From CALSMU01 sp963926405 (GTDB lineage: Bacteria > Bacteroidota > Bacteroidia > Flavobacteriales_D > Parvicellaceae): a DNA stretch of 53,301 bases. The translations under genes were made by a program, and so were the position numbers. The notes under the pieces are model-generated. The model ran no database searches. It was given only the letters and a program-made list of their open reading frames with translations, and was not told where the DNA came from. Shown piece by piece: positions 26,554 to 34,441 of the stretch. Each line of letters begins with the position of its first letter. Within the stretch, counting starts at the first letter, position 1. The stretch spans positions 1-53,301 of the forward strand of contig CAWUXI010000013.1 in the NCBI GenBank assembly GCA_963926405.1. The letters run 5' to 3'.

Positions 26554-29500
26554 CTACTGCTTTATAGTTTTTAAGGTTTTCAATACTTCACCTTTATTTT
26601 GTATTTGAATAAAGTAGATTCCTGAATTCTCATTACTTAAATTTATTAAGGTTTTGCTCTCAGAAGTTTCAATTTGCTTAACTAATTTACCAATTACATT
26701 TAATACGACTACATTGTCGAATACTCCTGTTAAATGTAAAATAACTTCAGCGTCAAAAGGGTTTGGAGAAACAAAAGCATTTAAGCTCTCTTCATTAATA
26801 TCTAATGAGTTTAATACTGTAACAGATTCGGTAATACTACATCCTTGCGCGTCAGTAACCGTTACGTTGTATGTTGCTCCACATAGTCCAGTCGCAGTTG
26901 CTGTGGTTTGCGAGCCGGCTGCAACATCCCATAAATAGGTGTATGTTCCAGATCCTCCGGAGGGTGTTACCGTTCCTTGTCCTTGGCACATATTGTTTAT
27001 GTCATCCACAGTGGTTGAGCTTATAGTTAGTGCATTGGGCTCTATAATGTCAACAGTTTGAAAAATGGTATCACCTTCTGTATCAATAACTCTCACAGTG
27101 TATGTTCCAAAACATAAACTGTCAACAGCGTTTGTCGTAGATGCGTTTAAGTCATCCCATAAGATTAAAAAGGGAGGTTCATCTCCAGTAGCAGTTACAG
27201 AAACGCTACCATTACAATCTCCAAAGCAAGAAACACCTTGGCCCGCACCTGTTACATCAAATTGTTTCGGTACAATTGGACTAATCGCGGTATTGGTAAT
27301 CACTGGAGCGTTGAAGTCAAAATAAATATTGGCTGTGTTTTCAATAGTGTCTCCAATTGCATTGGATACATTTTGACGAATGGAATACATCAAAGATCCA
27401 TGACTGGCAGGTTCGTTTACGTTACTGTCCGGTAGCAGGATATCGCTAAAAGTAAATTCCAGAATATTGTTATTTACTATTTGGTAAGTCATTGGGTGAC
27501 TAGAGGAAATAATATTTAATGAAGCCACTTCTAAGTGTTGGCTCAAAGTGTCTGTAATTACAACCGTAAATGCTGTGTCCGTTCCAGTGTTCTGAAACCT
27601 TACATAATATTGAAGAGTGCTATCTTTGGTTCTGATTCCTCCTTCAGGAAATACGGACTTGTCATTAGGATCATATGATCCTGTAACAATCTGGTCTAAA
27701 CAAGTGTTGTTGTTAGCTAAGCTCGTTTCCGTTTGCTGTGAAGTAAACCAAGCGCATTGTTGTACAATACTTCCAATTGGAGCGTTTGGACCAAAGCCAT
27801 ATATATGGTAAGGATTGGAGTAGAATCCTATAGTACTAAATGCAGCAATATTCCACATTAGGGTGTCTCCATTAATTAAATCTGGAGTTGGATTAGCGCT
27901 ACTAAATGTCATGCTTGAATCAATTACATAATAAAGTTCTCCGCCTATGCTGGTAGTAGTAGGGTTTTGCAAATATACAGTATGTGTAGAGCTTAGTTGA
28001 GGTCTTACGTTCCATCCAGAGATATATACTGAAGCATCAGCGGTTATTTCCAAAGAGTCTCCAAAGCTAACATCTGTCGCTGAAGGTGTTCCTAAGTTTG
28101 TTGTAACTGATGAGCCGATAGGTAGGCAAGTTGGAATGTATCCAGTAACTGAAGTTCTGTTAATTGTGTACGTCCCAAAAGGGATATTGAATTCATAATA
28201 TCCATTTGCATCCGCAATGGCAATGTAGTTACCTGGATTAGCAGTAACTATTCTATTAGGTAAATACTGATCACCACCATCGAATAAACATGTAGAGTTT
28301 AGGTCGGAATAGATAGTTCCGTTAATAGAACCACAGTTGGAACCACCTAAATCAGCAATCGTAACAGGAATTGTAATATCACATCCATTTGCATCTTCAA
28401 GATATACAGAGTAATTACCTGCATTTAGGTTACTTATCGTAACTATACTATCTCCATTGGACCAATTAACAGTATATGGAGCTGTACCTAGTGTAATATT
28501 TACTATGGCACTTCCGTCTCCGCAAGTAGCATCTTGACTAATAACGTTTGCGTTAATTCCTGATTCAGGAATGTTGTTTAAAGAAACGGATGTAAGTCCA
28601 GTACAGCCTGGTGAGTCTGTTACTACAACAGCGTAAGTTCCATTTGGGATATTAGAAATGTTTTGATTTGTTGAGGAAAAACCATTTGGCCCAGTCCAGG
28701 CAAATGTCCATGGTCCTGTTCCTGAAGTAGGTGTTATTGAAATGGCTCCATCTGATTGACCGCATGTGGGATCTGAATTTGTAGTGGTAGCAGTTATTAT
28801 TGTTCCTAAAATATAGGAGTTACTAGAAAGGCAACCGTTTGCATCAACAACGTCTAATAAGTAGGTTCCTGAACATAGTCCGGTTTGAACAGCAGTTGCA
28901 GCACCGTTAGACCATACATATGCGTAGGGTGGAGATCCCCCAGTTGTAACATTAGCATCTAGGCTTCCATCACAGCCCGGCACACAAGATGGCTGTGTTA
29001 TTATAGCATTTGTTATTATAGGAAGCGGTTCTTGAATACTTGCTGAAGCATCATTAACACATCCGTTCATATCAGTTATGAGTACTGAATACGTACCCGC
29101 ACATCCCATAAACATTGTTGGGGATGTTTGATTAGCCGGGTCGTTCCACATATATGTATAAGGTGCAACACCTCCTGATGCTAAAGCTTGTATAGATCCG
29201 TCACATGTGCCAAAGCAAGAAACATTTACTACAGAGGGAGTTGAAACTGTAAGTAATGTAGGTTCTGAAATTAATACTGAAGTCGCAACCGTACTTGGAA
29301 GAGCGTCAGCAACTTCAATGTTCCAATTTCCAGCACATAATGCAGTAATTTGCCAAGTACTATCATTGGTTTGTACAATAGTCTCTGTGCCAAGTCCATT
29401 TATAATGGTCAATACTATAGGGGTTGTTCCTCCAGTTACCTGGATATCTGCTTCTCCATCACAATTACCATTACAATTTGCATCAGTAAATGAAAGGGTA

Positions 29501-29568
29501 TTAATGGTCATCTGGCCAAATAGAAATGCAGGAGCAAAGCAAAGTGCCGTAAGGAGAATGTTTTTCAT
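26554..29568 (-). CDS. large T9SS-secreted protein with SprB-type repeats
   Basis: 1004 aa. Signal peptide MKNILLTALCFAPAFLFGQ. Residues about 20-410 hold SprB-like repeats of 60-80 aa with the pattern C-x-G-x-CDG...GG..PY.Y.WS...GTY.V.V.D.NGC. A carboxypeptidase-regulatory-like domain follows (NGTIYSDLNSTCLFDGG...), then a DUF11/DUF7619-type region (YYVRFQNTGTDTAFTVVITDTL), another two SprB-type repeats and a type A sorting domain (VSPNPFDAEVILHL to KTLKTIKQ). SprB is a gliding adhesin of Flavobacterium; here the repeats suggest an adhesin or matrix protein. No enzyme domain was seen. Confidence 0.85.
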   Translation of the reverse strand: MKNILLTALCFAPAFLFGQMTINTLSFTDANCNGNCDGEADIQVTGGTTPIVLTIINGLGTETIVQTNDSTWQITALCAGNWNIEVADALPSTVATSVLISEPTLLTVSTPSVVNVSCFGTCDGSIQALASGGVAPYTYMWNDPANQTSPTMFMGCAGTYSVLITDMNGCVNDASASIQEPLPIITNAIITQPSCVPGCDGSLDANVTTGGSPPYAYVWSNGAATAVQTGLCSGTYLLDVVDANGCLSSNSYILGTIITATTTNSDPTCGQSDGAISITPTSGTGPWTFAWTGPNGFSSTNQNISNIPNGTYAVVVTDSPGCTGLTSVSLNNIPESGINANVISQDATCGDGSAIVNITLGTAPYTVNWSNGDSIVTISNLNAGNYSVYLEDANGCDITIPVTIADLGGSNCGSINGTIYSDLNSTCLFDGGDQYLPNRIVTANPGNYIAIADANGYYEFNIPFGTYTINRTSVTGYIPTCLPIGSSVTTNLGTPSATDVSFGDSLEITADASVYISGWNVRPQLSSTHTVYLQNPTTTSIGGELYYVIDSSMTFSSANPTPDLINGDTLMWNIAAFSTIGFYSNPYHIYGFGPNAPIGSIVQQCAWFTSQQTETSLANNNTCLDQIVTGSYDPNDKSVFPEGGIRTKDSTLQYYVRFQNTGTDTAFTVVITDTLSQHLEVASLNIISSSHPMTYQIVNNNILEFTFSDILLPDSNVNEPASHGSLMYSIRQNVSNAIGDTIENTANIYFDFNAPVITNTAISPIVPKQFDVTGAGQGVSCFGDCNGSVSVTATGDEPPFLILWDDLNASTTNAVDSLCFGTYTVRVIDTEGDTIFQTVDIIEPNALTISSTTVDDINNMCQGQGTVTPSGGSGTYTYLWDVAAGSQTTATATGLCGATYNVTVTDAQGCSITESVTVLNSLDINEESLNAFVSPNPFDAEVILHLTGVFDNVVVLNVIGKLVKQIETSESKTLINLSNENSGIYFIQIQNKGEVLKTLKTIKQ

Positions 29569-29638
29569 AAGTATTCTGTTAAGTGGATAAATTCTAAACG
29601 AATTGATTTCGAGATGGTTGCCAAAACAGAGTTACTTT

Positions 29639-30334
29639 CTAACACTCAATGACAAAACCAACACCATGAACATTTTTAATGTTGATAGTGTCATCTTCTT
29701 TTAAGTACTTTCTTAATTTAGTAATAAATACATCCAAACTCCTTCCGTTAAAGTAACTATCGTCTCCCCAAACAAGATTTAGGATTAAATCACGCTCAAC
29801 AACATTCCCTTTTTGTTCGCAGAGAATTCGTAAAATATCAGCTTCTTTTTTTGTGAGTTTTTTAATCTCAGTATCTCCAATTGAAAGTTTGTAGTTAGAT
29901 GAATCGAAAAAGTATTTTCCTAATTCAAACCCATTACTTTTTTTAGCAGAAAGGCTTCCAGTTCTCTTTAAGATAGCTTCGATTCTAAGAGAGAACTCAT
30001 CCATACTAAAGGGTTTTGTAATGTAATCATCTGCTCCTGCTTTAAATCCTTTTATTTTATCTTCTGTCATGGATTTTGCAGTAAGAAATACAATGGGAAC
30101 TTCTAAAGACAGTTTTCTAATATCTTCCGCTAAACTAAATCCATCTTTTTTAGGTAACATAACATCCAAAATACACAAGTCATACTTAGCTTCATTAAAT
30201 GCTTTTAATCCCTCTTTTCCGTCTCTGCTTAAATGAACATGGTATCCCTCAACTTTAAGGTTGTCTTGAATTACAAATCCAAGGTTCATATCATCTTCTA
30301 CTAAAAGTATATTTGCTTTCATTCTTGTTTTCAT
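29639..30334 (-). CDS. OmpR-type response regulator
   Basis: 231 aa from the ATG at 30334, which overlaps the kinase stop by one base (TAATG); an upstream TTG at 30349 is less likely. Receiver domain with acidic pocket VEDD (12-15), phospho-acceptor D57 (CILDVMLP), T in FLTAKS and K in YITKPF. The C-terminal winged helix has LTKKEADILRILCEQKGNVVERD and NGRSLDVFITKLRKYLKED. It resembles RprY of Bacteroides. Targets are unknown; the two T9SS genes downstream on the same strand are candidates by position only. Confidence 0.93.
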   Translation of the reverse strand: MKTRMKANILLVEDDMNLGFVIQDNLKVEGYHVHLSRDGKEGLKAFNEAKYDLCILDVMLPKKDGFSLAEDIRKLSLEVPIVFLTAKSMTEDKIKGFKAGADDYITKPFSMDEFSLRIEAILKRTGSLSAKKSNGFELGKYFFDSSNYKLSIGDTEIKKLTKKEADILRILCEQKGNVVERDLILNLVWGDDSYFNGRSLDVFITKLRKYLKEDDTINIKNVHGVGFVIEC

Positions 30335-31659
30335 TAGGCAGGAAGCCAAAACGTAAATTTACTTCCTTTGTTTATTTCACTTTCAACCGATATTTTACCT
30401 CCGTGCTGATTGATGATCTGCTTTACATAATATAGGCCTAGCCCAAATCCTTTTACGTCATGTACACTTCCAGTCGGAACACGATAAAATTTATCAAAAA
30501 TGAGTTTTTGTTGCTCTTTGTTTATGCCTTTCCCGTTGTCCGTAATTGAAACCGAAATCCCATTATTTAAAGTAAATGCTTTAACATCAATAGTAGGGCT
30601 GTCTGGACTGTACTTGCTTGCATTGTCTAAAAGGTTATGAATAATATTTGTAACATGAACTTTATCTGCAAGAAGGTTGTTTTCTTTCATGTCAAATGAT
30701 GTAGTAATGGTACCTCCATTTTGCTCAGTGGAAATTCTAAATACTTCAACTGATTCTTTGATTAATTGTTCAATATTTATAGTTTCCTTTTTAAGGTTTA
30801 TTTCTCCTTTATCCAGCATTGCTAATTGAAGAACTCTTTCAACTTGGCTTTCTAAACGGCTGTTTTCATCCTTTATTATTTGAGCATAACGATGAATCCT
30901 TTCAGGATCCTTATGTATGTCTTTATTCAAAAGCACTTCACTTGATAACCCTATGGTAGAAATAGGTGTTTTTAATTCATGTGTCATATTATTAATGAAG
31001 TCTGTTTTAACTTCAGATAACCTCTTTTGCTTCAGAATAACAACAATTGCATAGGCGAAAATGAGAGTAATGAAAACAATGACAATTGAAGATATGTAAA
31101 AAGATTTTGAAATATTTTCTTTACTACTAAAGGATGTGTTTTTCCTTTCTGGAAAATAAATGCCAAAATAATGTCCATCATGATTCCATTTTTCTAATTC
31201 AGTTCCTGACATATTATTGAGTTCCTTTCTAGATGATAAATTTACATATCGATCAAATATTATCGAGTCAGTAAAGCAGTCATAGATACCATATTCAAAA
31301 ACCTCTTTAATGTTATATTCTTTGAATTGCTCAACCAATAAATTTTTAAGTAATTCTGGATTTAAAGTATCGTAAAAACTTACAACAAAATAATTAGGGT
31401 TAATTTGCTTAACAGGTTCTAGGTAAAGTCCAGATGCTTCGATGTTTAAGGAAAGTAATTCATCTCTTACGTTTACAAGTGCAAGCGTTACTTGGTTGTT
31501 GAATTGACTTTTTTCAATTTGAATGTTTTTTTGCTCAATTTTCAGTAGATTATCCTGAATTTTAATCTCTTTATTAATCCAGAAAAAATGATTAGTAACT
31601 ACTCCAACTAATGCGATCACCGCTAGAATAATTATTATACGAATTGATTTACTTTTCAT
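30334..31659 (-). CDS. sensor histidine kinase, RprX-like
   Basis: 441 aa. Membrane helices at about 7-24 and 188-208 enclose a periplasmic sensor domain of about 160 residues with no family I recognise. HisKA has H227 (NNMTHELKTPIST); the ATPase domain has NIIHNLLDNASKYS, SITDNGKGI, DKFYRVPTG and KGFGLGLYYVKQI. It is translationally coupled to the response regulator, so they are partners. ATG at 31659, with a good promoter just upstream. Confidence 0.93.
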   Translation of the reverse strand: MKSKSIRIIIILAVIALVGVVTNHFFWINKEIKIQDNLLKIEQKNIQIEKSQFNNQVTLALVNVRDELLSLNIEASGLYLEPVKQINPNYFVVSFYDTLNPELLKNLLVEQFKEYNIKEVFEYGIYDCFTDSIIFDRYVNLSSRKELNNMSGTELEKWNHDGHYFGIYFPERKNTSFSSKENISKSFYISSIVIVFITLIFAYAIVVILKQKRLSEVKTDFINNMTHELKTPISTIGLSSEVLLNKDIHKDPERIHRYAQIIKDENSRLESQVERVLQLAMLDKGEINLKKETINIEQLIKESVEVFRISTEQNGGTITTSFDMKENNLLADKVHVTNIIHNLLDNASKYSPDSPTIDVKAFTLNNGISVSITDNGKGINKEQQKLIFDKFYRVPTGSVHDVKGFGLGLYYVKQIINQHGGKISVESEINKGSKFTFWLPA

Positions 31660-31666
31660 GCTGAGT

Positions 31667-31695
31667 TAAAGGTAATAAGATAATCTAATATTCAA
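31667..31695 (-). promoter_or_regulatory. promoter of the kinase-regulator pair
   Basis: On the minus strand TTG (31695-31693), 18 bp, then TACCTTTA (31674-31667), one base off TAnnTTTG. The -7 box ends only 7 bp before the ATG at 31659, so the leader would be very short. Confidence 0.45.
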
Positions 31696-31731
31696 TATCG
31701 GTTAACACTTCATTAACAGATTCAATCATTA

Positions 31732-31801
31732 TAGGGGAGTTCTAATAATTCATTCGCATCAAAATTCACATAGAAAGAAATGAATTATTAAAGCTCCCCT
31801 A
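31732..31801. repeat. 23-bp inverted repeat with 24-bp spacer upstream of the mscS-type gene
   Basis: The left arm TAGGGGAGTTCTAATAATTC... (31732-31754) and the right arm (31779-31801) are complementary at 21 of 23 positions; only the third bases around TTC/CTT differ. The right arm lies between the -33 and -7 positions of the channel promoter (31808-31815). It may be an operator, a small palindromic mobile element or a strong hairpin. No second copy was seen in the window. Confidence 0.7.
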
Positions 31802-31807
31802 ATGTAG

Positions 31808-31815
31808 TATCTTTG
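31808..31815 (+). promoter_or_regulatory. -7 element (TATCTTTG) of the mscS-type gene
   Basis: Exact TAnnTTTG match, 18 bp before the ATG at 31834. The -33 region reads TTA instead of TTG and is part of the right arm of the inverted repeat, so a bound protein there would compete with RNA polymerase. Confidence 0.5.
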
Positions 31816-31833
31816 TTGGACAAATATTTTGCT

Positions 31834-33087
31834 ATGAAAGGATTCATCCACTTGCTATACGATTTTATATTAAAAGAAGGAGGTTCTGAGACTCTAGCAG
31901 TGTATGCAAATATGTTTGCTTTATTGGTAATCGGCCTTGCTTTGGTTTTCGTAATTGACCGTTTAGCAAAATTAGTGTTGGTGAAGTTATTCAATAAGCT
32001 TGCAGAACGAACTAAGACTAATTTTGATGATTTATTAGTTAAGAATAAAGCTCCTAGAAACTTAGGTCACATCTTCCCTTTATTAGTTGCCTTGGAATTA
32101 CATCCTTACATTTTTGTGGATTTTCAACGTTTTGAAAGAATCGCAGAAAAAGGCTTAGAAGTATTTACTATCATACTTGCATTATGGATTAGTAGAAGTT
32201 TATTAAATACCCTAAAATCTTACTTTAAAACACTTCCTAAATTAAAAGACAAGCCGATTGATAGCTTTATGCAGGTGTTCATGATATTTGCATGGGTAGC
32301 TGGCTTCATTGTAGCAATTGCAGTTATTACCGATACCGCAGTTTGGAAATTTCTCACAGCATTGGGCGCTACCTCTGCAGTGTTAATTTTGGTTTTTAAA
32401 GATACAATTCTGGGGTTTGTAGCAAGTATTCAAATCTCAATAAACGATATGGTTCGGATAGGAGATTGGATTACATTTCAAAAATATGGGGCAGATGGAG
32501 ATGTAATTGAGATTAATTTGGCTTCAGTTAAGGTGCAAAATTTTGACAATACGATTACGACAATTCCAACATACTCGTTAATCTCTGATTCTTTTCAAAA
32601 CTGGAGAGGAATGGTTGAATCCGGAGGAAGGCGTATTAAGAGATCATTGATAATAAAACAAGAAAGTGTAAAGTTTTTATCAAACAAAGATGTAGATAAA
32701 TTGAAGAAAATTCACTTAATATCCTCGTATATTGAAACGAGACAAGCGGATATTGAAGAATATAATTTGCAAAACAAAATCAATAAAGAGTTAGCAATTA
32801 ATGGCAGAAATCTTACCAATATTGGTGTCTTTAGGAAGTATATGGATAGTTACCTTGAGAATCATTCTGCAATCAATGAAAACATGATTATTATGGTTCG
32901 GCAGATGGAAGCAACACCACAAGGAATTCCAATCCAAATTTATGCTTTTAGCAGTGATAAAAGATGGTTGAATTATGAATATATCATCGCTGATATTTTT
33001 GATCATGCATTAGCGGCTGTTCCATTTTTTGATTTGGAATTGTTTGAATTACCAAATAGCACTAGTTTTAATAAGATAAGCAAGTAG
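31834..33087 (+). CDS. MscS-family mechanosensitive channel, YbdG-like
   Basis: 417 aa from the ATG at 31834 (an upstream TTG at 31813 overlaps the -7 element). About five membrane helices, then the MscS pore and beta domain: TALGATSAVLILVFKDTILGFVASIQ, NDMVRIGDWI, YGADGDVIEINLASVKVQNFDNTITTIPTYSLISDSFQNW and GGRRIKRSL. These blocks and the length match E. coli YbdG (miniconductance class), which helps in mild osmotic downshock. It stands alone between the divergent kinase and the sugar transporter. Confidence 0.92.
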   Translation: MKGFIHLLYDFILKEGGSETLAVYANMFALLVIGLALVFVIDRLAKLVLVKLFNKLAERTKTNFDDLLVKNKAPRNLGHIFPLLVALELHPYIFVDFQRFERIAEKGLEVFTIILALWISRSLLNTLKSYFKTLPKLKDKPIDSFMQVFMIFAWVAGFIVAIAVITDTAVWKFLTALGATSAVLILVFKDTILGFVASIQISINDMVRIGDWITFQKYGADGDVIEINLASVKVQNFDNTITTIPTYSLISDSFQNWRGMVESGGRRIKRSLIIKQESVKFLSNKDVDKLKKIHLISSYIETRQADIEEYNLQNKINKELAINGRNLTNIGVFRKYMDSYLENHSAINENMIIMVRQMEATPQGIPIQIYAFSSDKRWLNYEYIIADIFDHALAAVPFFDLELFELPNSTSFNKISK

Positions 33088-33095
33088 TTTTTATA

Positions 33096-33124
33096 TTGAT
33101 GCGCTTTAAATATTAATATATTTG
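33096..33124 (+). promoter_or_regulatory. promoter of the MFS-GH92 unit
   Basis: TTG (33096-33098), 18 bp, then TATATTTG (33117-33124), an exact -7 match. The ATG of the transporter is only 3 bp further on (33128), so the mRNA is predicted to be leaderless or nearly so. Confidence 0.55.
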
Positions 33125-33127
33125 GAC

Positions 33128-34441
33128 ATGGGGAAATCATATGCAAAAGCCTTTTATCTTTTAACCTCTCTCTTTTTTATGTGGGGATTGATTACCGTAT
33201 TAGTGGATTTTCTAATTCCGCGTTTAAAAGATATTTTTGAGTTAACGTATACACAGGCAATATTGGTTCAATTTGCTTTTTTTATAGCTTACGGTTTAAT
33301 TTCTATTCCAGCTGGGAATATTCTGCACAAAATAGGATACAAGAAAGGCATTGTACTGGGTTTAAGTGTAATGACTTTGGGCTGTTTGATGTTTATATCA
33401 GCAGCTTCAGTTAGAATGTTTTCAGTTTTCCTGATAGGATACTTTACGCTTGCTTCTGGTATGACAATTTTACAAGTAGCTGCAAACCCTTATATAACCG
33501 TTTTGGGAGATGCAAAATCAGCCTCAAGTAGACTTAATCTGGCACAGGCATTTAATTCTTTAGGGACTACTATCGCACCAATATTAGGGTCAGTTTTAAT
33601 CTTAAGCGATACTATTAAAACTTCTGAGGAAATAAAATTACTAGATACAGCAAGTAGGGAATTATATTATAAGAATGAAGCTTCTGCAGTTAAATTTCCA
33701 TTTTTGTTCTTAGCCCTGTCTCTTGGGGTACTAGCAATAATTGTTATAACGGTTAAACTTCCTAAGTTGATTGATTCAAATACAAAATCTAATTACGGAA
33801 AAGCTCTAAAGGACAAGAAGTTAAGCTTAGGTGCAATTGGGATTTTTTTGTATGTGGGTGCTGAAGTAGCAATCGGTAGCTTTTTAGTTAATTATTTTAT
33901 GGATATGAATATGGCTGATGTTATCCGTGAGAATAATTTTATGAATGGCATAGCTTCTTTATTCCATGACGACATAAATTCTATTGATAAAAAGGCTATT
34001 GTTGGAACTTTTGTAGTTTTTTATTGGGGCGGAGCTATGATAGGAAGGTTTATTGGAGCATACCTAACTCGTATATATAAACCAAATAAAGTACTAAGCC
34101 TCTTTGCTGTTTTAGCTATCTTATTGGTGTCTCTGTCTATGTCCACATCTGGGTTGGTTGCTTTGTGGTCAGTTTTGGCAGTAGGGCTTTGTAATTCCAT
34201 TATGTTTCCTACAATATTTAGTATTGCAATTGAGGATTTAGGTGCCTTAAAACCACAAGGGTCCGGTGTATTGTGCACAGCAATTGCTGGAGGAGCGATT
34301 ATTCCGCTTTTATTTGGATTTGTCACGGATATGCATGGCTTTAATATGGCATTTATTGTTGTGCTTTGTTGCTATGCTTACATTATTTTTTACGGCAGAA
34401 AATCATTGAAATTAAATTCCTCATCTCTTAATGAAAATTAA
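33128..34441 (+). CDS. sugar MFS transporter, FHS family (FucP/NagP-like)
   Basis: 437 aa from the ATG at 33128; a TTG two codons earlier lies within the -7 box. Twelve predicted membrane helices. Family traits: FFMWGLITVLVDFLIPRLK in helix 1, LTYTQAILVQFAFFIAYGL, GYKKGIVLGL, QVAANPYITVLG, SRLNLAQAFNSLGTTIAPILG and the second-half GGAMIGRFIGAYL. FHS members bring in fucose, glucose/galactose or GlcNAc with protons. With the surrounding mannosidases and hexosaminidase, mannose or GlcNAc is the likely cargo. It overlaps the GH92 gene by 11 bp. Confidence 0.9.
   Translation: MGKSYAKAFYLLTSLFFMWGLITVLVDFLIPRLKDIFELTYTQAILVQFAFFIAYGLISIPAGNILHKIGYKKGIVLGLSVMTLGCLMFISAASVRMFSVFLIGYFTLASGMTILQVAANPYITVLGDAKSASSRLNLAQAFNSLGTTIAPILGSVLILSDTIKTSEEIKLLDTASRELYYKNEASAVKFPFLFLALSLGVLAIIVITVKLPKLIDSNTKSNYGKALKDKKLSLGAIGIFLYVGAEVAIGSFLVNYFMDMNMADVIRENNFMNGIASLFHDDINSIDKKAIVGTFVVFYWGGAMIGRFIGAYLTRIYKPNKVLSLFAVLAILLVSLSMSTSGLVALWSVLAVGLCNSIMFPTIFSIAIEDLGALKPQGSGVLCTAIAGGAIIPLLFGFVTDMHGFNMAFIVVLCCYAYIIFYGRKSLKLNSSSLNEN

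Noticed and set aside
26654..29590. Plus-strand frames opposite the SprB-repeat gene
   Set aside because: They mirror the repeats of the real gene and have biased composition only.
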